From Siphonodentalium dalli (Eukaryota; Mollusca; Scaphopoda; Gadilida; Siphonodentaliidae), in assembly GCA_032622095.1 (NCBI GenBank), contig CP136063.1:120054723-120118722 (forward strand): a DNA stretch of 64,000 nt. Direction: 5' to 3'. The position numbers and the translations under genes are program-made. Each line of letters begins with the position of its first letter. Position 1 is the first letter of the stretch. Below the pieces are notes generated by a model, which saw nothing but the letters and a program-made list of their open reading frames with translations, was not told the DNA's origin and made no database searches. Positions 55,400 to 64,000 of the stretch are shown here, in pieces.

Positions 55400-56755
55400 G
55401 AAATCTGTTGTATATGTAATTAACCTTTCCCCCATGGTGGTTTATAAGCATAACATTGATCATTAAAATCCAACCATGATTGAGATAAAGGTCCAAAGTT
55501 TGGGCCGATGGATGGACAAATGGACAGATGGACTCACAGCTTAACTTACATAACCCATTTCTATATACCCTGAGAGACTTTGATTGCAGGGGATATTAAA
55601 TTGATTGACCTATTTGACAAACAATATGGAGACCTTTGTCTTGGGAATAACTTAGACTGAAATCAAAATTTAAAGAGATGACTAGATTTTTTATTGATAA
55701 TATATAAATATGTCAATGAATTTTCAAAACTTATTGTCATAATAAATGCATAGTGGAATAGAAATTATAATTTCTTAAATTCGCCACAATGTGAAGCTTA
55801 TAAAAATTTAAATGAAATTTTACAATGCAACAGGCAGCCCAGAAGATAATGTTTAATTATAATGCTCAATGGTGAGGTACATGAGAACATAAAATGCTTT
55901 AAACACTCCAGGGACATCCAGAAAGGATGGTGTCACCACCTACACCCCCCCCCCCCCGAATCCTGAATACGAGTTAACAGAGATGGGTGAATCATGTGTA
56001 CCAGGTGAGCAAATATGGAATAAGTACTCAGTACTTACTCGTATTTTTCATACATTTGCTAAAGTATTATCCACAACATTAACATATCAAGAGGTATTAA
56101 ACTAAATTACTTCAAAATATGTCATTTGGGCTGGAAAACGAGAGGCCGATCATGATTGTCAGATGTTTAACCCACACCTTTGACCATACCGACTACAACA
56201 ATCGAAACCATTTAGCGAGGGGACTATTCCTCGACTGAGCACCACTATTTTGGCTTTTTTCATTTACAAGCCATGCAATCTTTATATATAAATAAAGAAT
56301 TGGTTATATTTGAAATATATTTCAGGTCTTGACATATACACTGGTGCTCTAAGGCTATGAATGGAATCGGCTGACGTTTGTTCAAGTTATCGTGCTATAA
56401 ACGGTCATAAAATTGCTAAAAATAGACAAACTAAGGGCCATAACTACGGTAAAAAATATCAGACAAACCTGGTTTTTGAATTCTATCAAGATTCTTATGA
56501 AAGATCGATATACCAAATAGGAATGAAACTGGTTGATGTGTGTTCAAGTTAACGTGCTAATGGAAATTGCTATAAATAGAAACAAGTGGTGTATTGATGT
56601 ATTGATGGACTTGTTTTTATCCAGAGAATGTAACAAAAGCTTGCAATTACTAGGCTCAACCTGTTCACGTTATGGCCACCTTTCAGTGGGGAAAATGGCC
56701 ACTAGGCCACATGTCCCCCCGCCCCCAAATCTTTTTGGGGTGATTGATTTTTAAA
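55400..56755. other. No gene recognised
   Basis: Unassigned DNA with a C11 run at about 55947-55957. The frame at 56361-56552 repeats SADVCSSYRAI / LVDVCSS-like segments, reflecting a weak internal repeat (TGACGTTTGTTCAAGTTATC, TGATGTGTGTTCAAGTTAAC at 56371 and 56535). Not a convincing gene. Confidence 0.4.
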
Positions 56756-56759
56756 GGCG

Positions 56760-57290
56760 AAAACTAAAAATACTCTTCAAGTTATCATCCGGACAAACCA
56801 ATGATCAGAAAATTCTAAGTCGAAAAGGGGCATGACTCAGTCAGGAAATCTTAGACCAGACCAAAATGCGAACTTGACCGGGAGTTTCTGATTTGAAGTT
56901 GAAAGTCACATAAAAAGTTTCATGAAATTCTGTCAAAATTTATCATCCGGACAACAAAATAATCAGCAAATTTTAATTTTTAGTTGAAAAGGGGCATAAC
57001 TCGGGCAGAAATGGAAGGATCCAAATTCGAACATGATCGGGACTGTCTATTATGAAGGACATATACCAAATTTCATAAACTTTTGTCAATTACTATTCAA
57101 GTTATCATACAGACAAGGAAAGGAAAGAAAAACTCCATCAGAAATGGTGAGACAGACCCAAACAGAACTTGATAAAGACTTTCTCATACAAAATCCACAT
57201 ACCAAGTTTCAGAAAATTCTGTCAATTAATATTACAGTTATCATCTGGAAAACAAATCTTTTGGAAGGATGGACAAACAGACACCACTTA
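56760..57290 (+). repeat. Tandem-core repeat fragment (family C), second region
   Basis: Three diverged units of about 150 bp containing (G/A)TTATCATCCGGACAA, AAGTCGAAAAGGGGCATGAC / AGTTGAAAAGGGGCATAAC, and AAATTCGAAC(A/T)TGA(T/C)CGGGA. It ends with GGATGGACAAACAGACACCA near 57285. Related to 40840-41404. Confidence 0.55.
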
Positions 57291-58669
57291 TTTCTATAGT
57301 AAAAAAATATAAAAATATAACTGGAATATCGCAAAATACATTAATCTGATTCCATCCAAAGAGCATTATCATTAGCAATCTTATAAAATCATACAATGTT
57401 TCAAACGTCGAAATACACTGGTTCCGAGGCACTTATATTTGAGCTCCCATTATGAATGATGGCCATGTGCTTCTGGGCTTAAACAGGTCCGTACTCAGTA
57501 CTTTTTCAAAATTATTTTAGAATTTTGCAGTCATGTTAAAGGTTTGGCGACTCTACAGAATAAGTCTCAATGTTTATGATGAATTTTGCGGCTTTCGGCT
57601 GGTTATTAAATTCCAAGTGCTTTGCACAAAGACCCAACAAAAATTTAAAAAAGTGTCTTCTTTCACAAAGTTTGATTTGTATATTCTATAAGAATTGATA
57701 AAATTTTCATGCATTTATTTGAAATTGAACCCATTATGATTTCCTCTGTTAAAAATGATAGTTCAAATGGGGATTGCGGTGAAATTTTTGTATATAATGA
57801 ATATTAAAACTTGTGACAAATAAATGTCAAAGATCAAATAATATTATGAAATACATGGCATAAAAATGAACATATATTTAGAAAAATAAATCTTACAAAC
57901 ATCATTAAAATAAGCCAATAAGAAGCATTTCCAGATCCATACATAATTGAGGCAAAACAAGACATAATATTCACAGAGATTACAGATATAACAATTTACC
58001 TCACAAAATGGTTCAGCCTTGGCATTTGATACCAAGGCCCTACATAAATTGTAGTTGGTGATGTAATTCACATCCAATGTGAAATTTATATGATATATAA
58101 TTCAAGTCGATGGATTTTCTGGAAATGTTTGAATGGCTTGGTCTATTTCTCTCTGAAATATGGAACTATATTTCCAGAGACCCAGCTCATCATGAAAATC
58201 AAAGACTTGACAACATGATGCACAATGTGCAACTAGCTTAGCTTTCGGGCCAATGCTTTTTCGATGAGCTACGAATTGACTGATTGGTGCGCAGGTTAAA
58301 ACCTTAACAAAAATCTAACTCTCACAACCCCAAAGTTCTATGCGCATGAGCAATTGGTTGTGATCAGCAGTATAACATTTCAGCTCTTCACTTCATCAAT
58401 CAAAAAATAAAATTGCTGATTAGAGCACAATAAAGAATCATGAATATGCTTTACAACTAATTGTAAGATGCTGAAAAATAATGTAATGTTATATAAGGCA
58501 CAGAAATGGATGGTTCAAGGTGTTACAGCATCGATATGTTCCTTTTAAATTAAAACAAATGGGAAATCAAAGGTTTTTTTTTATTTTCTCAGCAATGCTT
58601 ATTGCAACACAAATGCATATTCTATGATAAACACAATATACCATTATATAACAATCTGGAAATAAAGTG
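57291..58669 (-). other. Possible 3' untranslated region or downstream DNA of the minus-strand gene
   Basis: No coding frame on the minus strand with recognised content. AATAAA on the minus strand at 58585-58580, 84 bases after the stop codon at 58670, is a reasonable polyadenylation signal; further AATAAA motifs lie lower. The frame 58077-57844 (minus) is hydrophobic and Cys/Tyr-rich, typical of AT-rich chance sequence. Confidence 0.35.
58580..58585 (-). promoter_or_regulatory. Candidate polyadenylation signal AATAAA
   Basis: TTTATT on the plus strand, 84 bases past the stop codon of the terminal exon. Its position fits, but AT-rich DNA gives such motifs by chance. Confidence 0.35.
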
Positions 58670-58750
58670 TCACACAGGCCTCTTCTTGGTGACATAGCTA
58701 CCCCATATAATGTGTCCACTGTCCAGAGTTGATATGGCATGTTCGCTATA
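58670..58750 (-). CDS. Terminal exon of an unrecognised host gene
   Basis: On the minus strand, CATTTTTCAG at 58760-58751 is a strong acceptor. It is followed by 26 codons in phase 0 (YSEHAISTLDSGHIIWGSYV then TKKRPV) and TGA at 58672-58670. Codon use and composition are unlike the neighbouring AT-rich DNA. The phase agrees with the exon at 59019-58958, from which it is separated by a 207-bp GT-AG intron. The basic tail KKRPV closes the protein. I do not recognise the family. The length of the full protein is unknown because the 5' exons are outside or unidentified. Confidence 0.6.
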   Translation of the reverse strand, partial: YSEHAISTLDSGHIIWGSYVTKKRPV

Positions 58751-58957
58751 CTGAAAAATGTTAATTACCCACTGGACATTATGGTAAATAGCAAAATAGG
58801 GATTAATACACGATAAAAATGCATTATACACTATATGGAATCTTACACTCAAATCAGGCTGTGAAAATTAGTTATATCAGAATAAATTGCATTTTATAAT
58901 TTACTACATACATTTGTTTACTGTGAGCTGGAATTTCTCATTAATAGTAAAAATCAC

Positions 58958-59019
58958 TTGCCTGAAGTATTGACCCTCAGTTTGTATGTAAAGATGGAAC
59001 ACCACCTTTTTGAAGAGGC
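58958..59019 (-). CDS. Internal exon of the same gene (62 nt)
   Basis: Acceptor TCTCTGTGTGACACCAG (ends 59020), pyrimidine-rich upstream (TTATTTTCTCTGTG). The exon starts with two bases completing a phase-1 codon, then LFKKVVFHLYIQTEGQYFRQ, and a donor GTGATT after CAA at 58958. A GC-AG donor (CAG|GCAAGT) four bases earlier is the alternative, but it would put the last exon into a different frame, so the GT donor is preferred. 62 nt plus one carried base equals 21 codons, consistent with both neighbours. The sequence alternates hydrophobic and charged residues as in a folded domain. Confidence 0.55.
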
Positions 59020-59498
59020 CTGGTGTCACACAGAGAAAATAACCAAGACTCTATTGCAAGAATTCAGATGTAAAAATGCACACAATATTTGATTGAGATT
59101 AATGAATACATAATGTTAGGAATATAGTGTCATGTGTTTTAAAAGGCAACAATTTCTTAATAATTAACAATACCAATAACAAGATACTCCTCATGTTCAA
59201 ACATAGGTATAATCAACAACTTTCGCAACATAAAACAATATACTCATTCAATCTATTATCAAATGTTATCACCCCCACCTAGTCTAAATCATTTGCTATT
59301 GTTCTGCATTACATAATATTTTTGTACTGACACATACTTAAAAATATATTACTACTCATTTGCAACTCACCACAAGCTGTGATGTTTGGATCACTTCATA
59401 TGTAATTATTTATCGTCTATCTTACTATATAAATAAAGCCATCTGTTTAAATTTTACATTTAATCAACACCTGTTGATTAAACATGCCTACTGTTGAT

Positions 59499-59607
59499 TA
59501 AACTTCGCAGAGTGGATTAAACTTTCTCCATACAATTTGAACGGAAAAATCGTGGCATAAACTTCGCAGAGTGGATTAAACTTTCTCCATACAATTTGAA
59601 CGGAAAA
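59499..59607. repeat. 59-bp direct duplication
   Basis: TAAACTTCGCAGAGTGGATT AAACTTTCTCC and following bases occur at 59499-59548 and again at 59558-59607 (offset 59 bp) and appear identical. Located beside the hairpin at 59649-59792, with which it shares GTGGATTAAA-type sequence. Confidence 0.85.
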
Positions 59608-59648
59608 GTGTTTATCCATCGCATTGTAAAGATCGTGGCATAAACAAA

Positions 59649-59792
59649 ATATACGCATAGTGTTTCTGAATAACAAATTTAATCCACTCGTGGGATTGGT
59701 GATTTACACCACTCGCTGAAGCTTGCTTGTGGTGTAAATCGCCAATCCCACTCATGGATTAAATTTGTTATTCAGAAACACTATGCATATAT
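59649..59792. repeat. Long hairpin, 64-bp arms, 16-bp loop
   Basis: ATATACGCATAGTGTTTCTG through GATTTACACCAC (59649-59712) is mirrored by GTGGTGTAAATC through CAGAAACACTATGCATATAT (59729-59792), with only a few mismatches. Probably a foldback MITE or its remnant, in the intron between the 61.3-kb and 59.0-kb exons. Confidence 0.85.
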
Positions 59793-60333
59793 TCTATACA
59801 TAATTTTCAAGATTTCTGTAACCCACTCCATGTGCCAAGCAAACTCCATCATATTTTCGGAAAAATAAATATTTGAATAATTTTGTCAGTACATTTCGAT
59901 CCCTGTTGATTGCTAACTTTGATTTTTGTCCAATTGTATTTCACGACTTGAGGGAGGGGTGACACCATTTAACATCCTTCAGAAATTGGGAGGAGCTAGT
60001 TTAGTATTGAGAGTCATAAATCTGACAAATACCCATGAGTCTGCACAAATAAAATCTTCAACCTATACAATATATTATGTGACTAGTCAGGTATCTGGAG
60101 ACATTTTAAAAAGTGAGATTGTCATACAAAGAATACAAACAACATACTGTGGATTCAGCTGAAAAAAGGCAAAATGTAATCTGAGTATTTCCCTTTCTGG
60201 AAACTGCAACAGGTAGAAGTTTATTATTTGTAGCATATTTGTATTTACAAGATCCCATTGTTTTATTTGTAGGGGAAGTTCAGCATCCTTCTGCTATATG
60301 TTGAAAACTCATCTGAACATCCCAACAAATTAG

Positions 60334-60710
60334 TGTTGAAACAATTAGGGTTTTTCTTAGTCGACCAATAGACAGTAAAAAATCAAGTCAAAGTCAACAA
60401 ACCCCATTCCCATGGAAAACATCCCTTTTACTATGTGACATTGAGTACTAAATAAATAACAAGAAATTTGCCTAATGATAACAGCATTGTCAACAAATGT
60501 AGTAAGTATCTACCTTTAAATAGGTCATCAAATTATATTTGATATCCTTTTAAATTTGAAGTAAATAACTACGAGATAGCTGCTGTTAACAAGTTCTCTG
60601 TTAAAACATAGGGTGCGCTCAATTTAATGCAACTAATTGACTTTGGTTTCTGGAGTCGACTTTTGGTGAACAATTTGTCGAAATCGACTAATCAAAAAAT
60701 TGTTTCAACA
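60334..60710. mobile_element. MITE with TGTTGAAACAATT termini, 377 bp
   Basis: Left TGTTGAAACAATTAGGGTTT and right AAAAAATTGTTTCAACA form inverted ends, with further inverted similarity (TTAGTCGACC / ATCGACTAAT). No coding frame; no clear target duplication. The sequence type fits a hAT-like non-autonomous element, but without a TSD this is tentative. In an intron of the minus-strand gene. Confidence 0.7.
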
Positions 60711-60943
60711 TTACAACAAATGAACAAGGGGTTTCTCTGCATCCAATTAGCTACAAATGAGGATATAACATTTTGATGTATACTGTTTATGATAGAATCC
60801 ATTCGCCAATCAAATGCGTAAAGAGACTCACAGCCTTCAAAGTGGGTTCATGCAAAATAGCATAAATTTTATAAATGTCAATGAAACAATTATCATCAAC
60901 AAGTAATCTAAAAGAGATTGATTTTGTTCTTATTTTCATTATA

Positions 60944-61234
60944 GATAACTCTCCAATAAGGAGATTTTGAATATTGAAACTATTGTTATGTAAACACTAC
61001 TGTTATAGTGCCATTACTGATCAACCAAAGTCCAATTAGATACAAGATTAATCCAAACTTGATAGTAAATATTGGAAAAAGTCAAAGCATTGAAAAATAT
61101 TTTGAAAATTATATTTTGACTAAAATATTTGAACTTAATAAATGATCAGCGATGATTGTTGACAAGTCATTGTAACAGTTTTGTTTACATAACAATGGTT
61201 TCAACACACACAATTTCGCTATTGGAGAACTATC
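60944..61234. mobile_element. MITE with GATAACTCTCCAATA termini, 291 bp
   Basis: Left GATAACTCTCCAATAAGGAG and right TCGCTATTGGAGAACTATC are inverted repeats; the inner arms TGAAACTATTGTTATGTAAAC and GTTTACATAACAATGGTTTC (about 60977 and 61183) also pair. No coding. In the 2.3-kb intron, just downstream of the exon at 61422-61323. Confidence 0.7.
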
Positions 61235-61322
61235 AATAATTAATATAAGAACAAAGTTTCTCCATTTCCTTCTTGCTGCTGATGTGTTTACAGACTTTTA
61301 TAATCTCTGCCCATTTACTCAC

Positions 61323-61422
61323 TGCGAGTGCCTTGGGTCCCTTTAACCATCTGATTACGGGGTGGATTCTCCCATTCAATTCCAATAGGATACATATATT
61401 CATCTTTAGGGAGCCTCAGATA
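61323..61422 (-). CDS. Internal exon of the same gene (100 nt)
   Basis: Acceptor ACATGCTCACAG (ends 61423) and an excellent donor, GCA|GTGAGTAAAT (from 61322). Only one frame is open: YLRLPKDEYMYPIGIEW then ENPPRNQMVKGTQGTR, plus one base, so the exon starts in phase 0 and ends in phase 1, which the 59019-58958 exon continues as serine. The aromatic- and Pro-rich sequence with balanced codon use is the most gene-like stretch in the window. The following intron (61322-59020, 2.3 kb) holds at least three inverted-repeat elements. The family is not recognised. Confidence 0.6.
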
Positions 61423-61936
61423 CTGTGAGCATGTGCCTGATGGAGAAACACTCTTAAGATTTCAATTTTAGTAATTTTCAGAAAATAAGTTCAACGTGTG
61501 TAGGTAGGGCTCTGCGAATACCACTTTTTCACTTTTTTCAGAAATTTGAAATTGAATCAATTATTGAATCAAATATTTCATAGATATGGAGCCCGCAATG
61601 TTTGAGATCGACCTTTTACTACCGGGAATATTTTCCATGTGTTGTTGCTATAACTAAAGCATTGTGGCTGTTTCCATGTGAACTGAGGATATCATTTGAA
61701 TTATTTCATCAAATAAGTTAAACATACTGCAAAAAAGGTTGTAAATTAAATTAACTTTTTGCGTATCTTTTTTTGGGAGCGTGTCATGGGGCATTTTCGA
61801 CAAAATTAAAATACTGAATTACGTCACAAAATGGAATTCCCTTGTCCATCGATTTATGACAAAAGGTGATAACGTACATACCACAAATACCATAAATATA
61901 TCTGTGCACATGAGCAGGGTCACATGGGTAATATGC

Positions 61937-63356
61937 TAGGGCCCTGCGAACCTTAAATTTTAGGTCGAACCGAACATTGAAACCGAATCATCGTCTCGGT
62001 TTCGATTCGAACCGAACCAAAACACCGACCTTGTCGTCGTAGACTCAGGATAGAGTGGACAATCAGAAATGTCAATGGACATTATTATAGAAAAAACTAT
62101 TATTTAATTAATGCCCATCTACACAGCTATAAGATAACTACACAACAAAGAATTATTTTATATTGGAGATGGGTAGTCAGTTTATTCGTCCGCGACTTTG
62201 GTGTCAAATCTACGCATTTTGTGTTCTAATATTTTCTGTTTTTGCAAGCGAATACGATTTTTTATCGTTAAAGTAACATACATGTACGTAGGGTCCCAAA
62301 ATCAGCACTGAGCAGGTGGGGATTTTATCTTGTGAATAAATTAAGTACCCGTACGGCATATTATTATTGTAATGTCAACACTCGGTAACTATTAACAGAC
62401 TCGTCAATATATAACTGCGACGACAAAGATTAAAGCGTGCTGATGTCGTGTTGTAGCAATTGAGTGTCACAAGACAAAGCATACCAGGCTACATAATCAT
62501 GTCAATCATTTATGCTGATAAACAATGACCACACCTTCTCCTCACTGTGATTGGTTGAAGCCAATTGTTGACACAGAAGTGCTGCCCGGAAATACCTATT
62601 CAGTTTCCGCCAGTTTACCGGCGGAAATCATCAATTATCATAACTCATTGTCTCGTTTGTTAGGTATAATTATGGCTATTAGTAAAGTTATACGGAGAAT
62701 AAAACAAAATTTGACGAGGTAGAACTTTGACTGAGATAGAAATGTTATAGTTTTACTAATTAATTATCACGAATTTGACATGTCCGACCGGACCGTTTAG
62801 CGGGAACGGAATAAAGTTATGCCAAAAGACCAGTTCAAATGAAATATCACCCAGTTACCCCGCCCGAGTAATGATCAAATTAATTATGTCAAATGTAAAC
62901 ATAAAATCATAGTATCACACAGTTGTATGTAAACCAATTAACATACGGTATATAATCAATAAACAATTCCCAGTACGCAAAATTTGCCCAATTTGCGGGA
63001 CTAAAGAAAAGGTTCGATATAAACGAATCCTGTCTAAGGTTTCGAACTGGACCGAATCATCACGGGGGTTTCGAATCGAACCAAACCTCGAACGATTTGC
63101 AGGGGACTATAATATGCCTTCTGTTCAACTGAACTCATAAAGTGTCATTCCGATCGGTAGATTGGATCTCAGCTTTTAGCAAAAAAAATAATTTTATCTA
63201 CTATTTAGATCTCACAGAGGTCACGTTGGTGTTAGAAGTTTACCGACATGTGTCCTTCTTTCATGTTGACAAAAATTACTATTTGTTGTTGAATCGAATA
63301 AAATATCTAGGTCGAATCGAATAATAAAACTAATATCGAACATTCGCAGGACCCTA
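61937..63356. mobile_element. hAT-like non-autonomous element, 1.4 kb (tentative)
   Basis: Left TAGGGCCCTGCGAA (61937-61950) and right TTCGCAGGACCCTA (63343-63356) are near-perfect inverted ends of the (C/T)AGGG type seen in hAT elements. Subterminal GGTTTCGATTCGAACCGAAC (about 62000) and GTTTCGAATCGAACCAAACC (about 63067) repeat in several copies. No 8-bp target duplication was recognised, and a similar TAGGGCTCTGCGAA lies at 61507, so the left boundary may be nested. No transposase frame. If the stretch 64000-63918 is an exon, this element lies in the next intron. Confidence 0.55.
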
Positions 63357-63821
63357 ACATACAGGCTAAGAGCGCTTCATGAACTTATTAGCTGAACCAT
63401 CCTAAAATGAATCAATGGGTATATGTTGTCTACTCAATGCAGTTATCAATTGGTTAACCCTTTCTTCACTAAATACTCATTTTTTGAGATCACAGATGCT
63501 ATTTGCATGAGAATTCATACCTCCCGACTAAACATCACATGTAGAACAATAGCCTGATCCTTCTCATGCCATGCTACAATCGCTCCATCACATATTGAGG
63601 TTGTGGTGTTCCTTCCACTAGGTCACTAGGTGGCCTTCTGTGGGAGAGTACACCTCTCAAATCCATATCCACACACACCTTGGACTATCAGAAGATTTTT
63701 AACTTTGTCTCTCCCTGGCATAACTGTCTGGCTACTCAATATTTTGTTGACAAAGCACTCATCACTGGAAGGCTATAATTCCTGAAGAAGGCAAATGGAG
63801 ACATAGACCTCTCATTATTTG
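63357..63821. other. No gene recognised; possible 3' untranslated sequence
   Basis: Between the hAT-like element and the minus-strand open stretch. No further exon with matching splice phase was found. Less AT-rich than the surroundings, which would fit transcribed sequence. Confidence 0.3.
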
Positions 63822-64000
63822 CTACCCATGAGCATCCCCGTTCATCCTGTCATCACTATGATTTCCTGTATGACCATTCATCTTATCACCGTTAATTTCC
63901 ATGGCATCACCATTCACCTCTTCCATGTCACCTTTGACCTTAAATTCTTTCAAACATTGGTAGTCTCCCAACAATTTGGAGCCATTAATCCCTCGGCATG
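63822..64000 (-). CDS. Possible exon or C-terminal end of a host gene, running off the window
   Basis: On the minus strand one frame is open from the window edge (63998) for 58 codons to TAG at 63824-63822: GINGSKLLGDYQCLKEFKVK, GDMEEVNGDAMEINGDKMNG, HTGNHSDDRMNGDAHG. The low-complexity acidic, Asn/Gly-rich tail resembles a disordered C-terminus. Alternatively a donor (GAG|GTGAAT at 63917) would end the exon in phase 0, exactly the phase needed to join the exon at 61422. So this may be an internal exon with an intron-retained alternative end. The family is not recognised. Confidence 0.4.
   Translation of the reverse strand, partial: CRGINGSKLLGDYQCLKEFKVKGDMEEVNGDAMEINGDKMNGHTGNHSDDRMNGDAHG

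Noticed and set aside
57844-58077. 77-codon minus-strand frame with many Cys and Tyr, membrane-like
   Set aside because: Typical chance translation of AT-rich sequence; downstream of the likely stop codon and poly(A) signal of the gene.
58954-58960. GC-AG donor alternative (CAG|GCAAGT) for the 59.0-kb exon
   Set aside because: It would shift the final exon into another frame; the GT donor four bases on keeps the phase and leads to a short, sensible C-terminus.
61990-63090. GGTTTCGATTCGAACC-like strings resembling a tRNA T-arm
   Set aside because: No acceptor or anticodon stem can be placed around them; they are subterminal repeats of the hAT-like element.

Overview
The window looks like nuclear DNA of an animal, most likely a marine invertebrate. 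It is AT-rich, has no operons or dense coding, and is packed with non-LTR retrotransposon relics, short inverted-repeat (MITE-like) elements and large elements with tandem-repeat cores. The core elements (units of about 160 bp, CA/GACG microsatellite near the 3' end, terminal hairpin) resemble the pearl elements of bivalves and the Helentron-associated HINE/DINE elements, so a mollusc or another lophotrochozoan is a reasonable but unproven guess. No tRNA, rRNA, CRISPR or prokaryotic feature was seen.

Layout. 0-4 kb: mostly featureless AT-rich DNA with two small fragments of a mobile-element-like protein family. 4.1-5.8 kb: two head-to-tail copies of an interspersed repeat (here family E), then a palindromic repeat. 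6.1-11.4 kb: one decayed L1/Tx1-like LINE cut up by at least three later insertions, one of them a foldback MITE with a 7-bp target duplication. 12.2-13.9 kb: a second LINE type (family Y). 14.3-17.4 kb: local duplications and family E. 18.2-19.5 kb: relic of a Tx1-like tail split by an antisense family Y fragment. 19.5-22.4 kb: a third LINE type with both endonuclease and reverse transcriptase, broken by frameshifts. 22.4-24.5 kb: local repeats plus a retroposed poly(A)-tailed sequence. 24.7-25.9 kb: a palindrome-ended element. 27.2-28.5 kb: a frameshifted pseudogene with VADNVDHN and DGHGTFHGM motifs. 28.5-41.4 kb: gene-poor, with MITEs, a six-copy 67-bp tandem array and repeat elements. 41.4-46.7 kb: the best preserved family Y LINE, split by a 2.5-kb Helentron-like element and followed by a 0.7-kb GAT microsatellite. 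48.2-55.4 kb: a cluster of Helentron-like elements of two families, with a TTAA MITE inside one array. 55.4-64 kb: host DNA.

The only good evidence for an ordinary host gene is on the minus strand at the right end: three short exons (61422-61323, 59019-58958, 58750-58670) whose splice sites and phases agree and which end in a stop codon, plus a further open stretch at 64000-63822 that may be an upstream or alternative last exon. I do not recognise the protein. Everything else is mobile DNA or unassigned sequence. The value of the window is the nested insertions, which give relative ages and exact insertion sites for several poorly described families.
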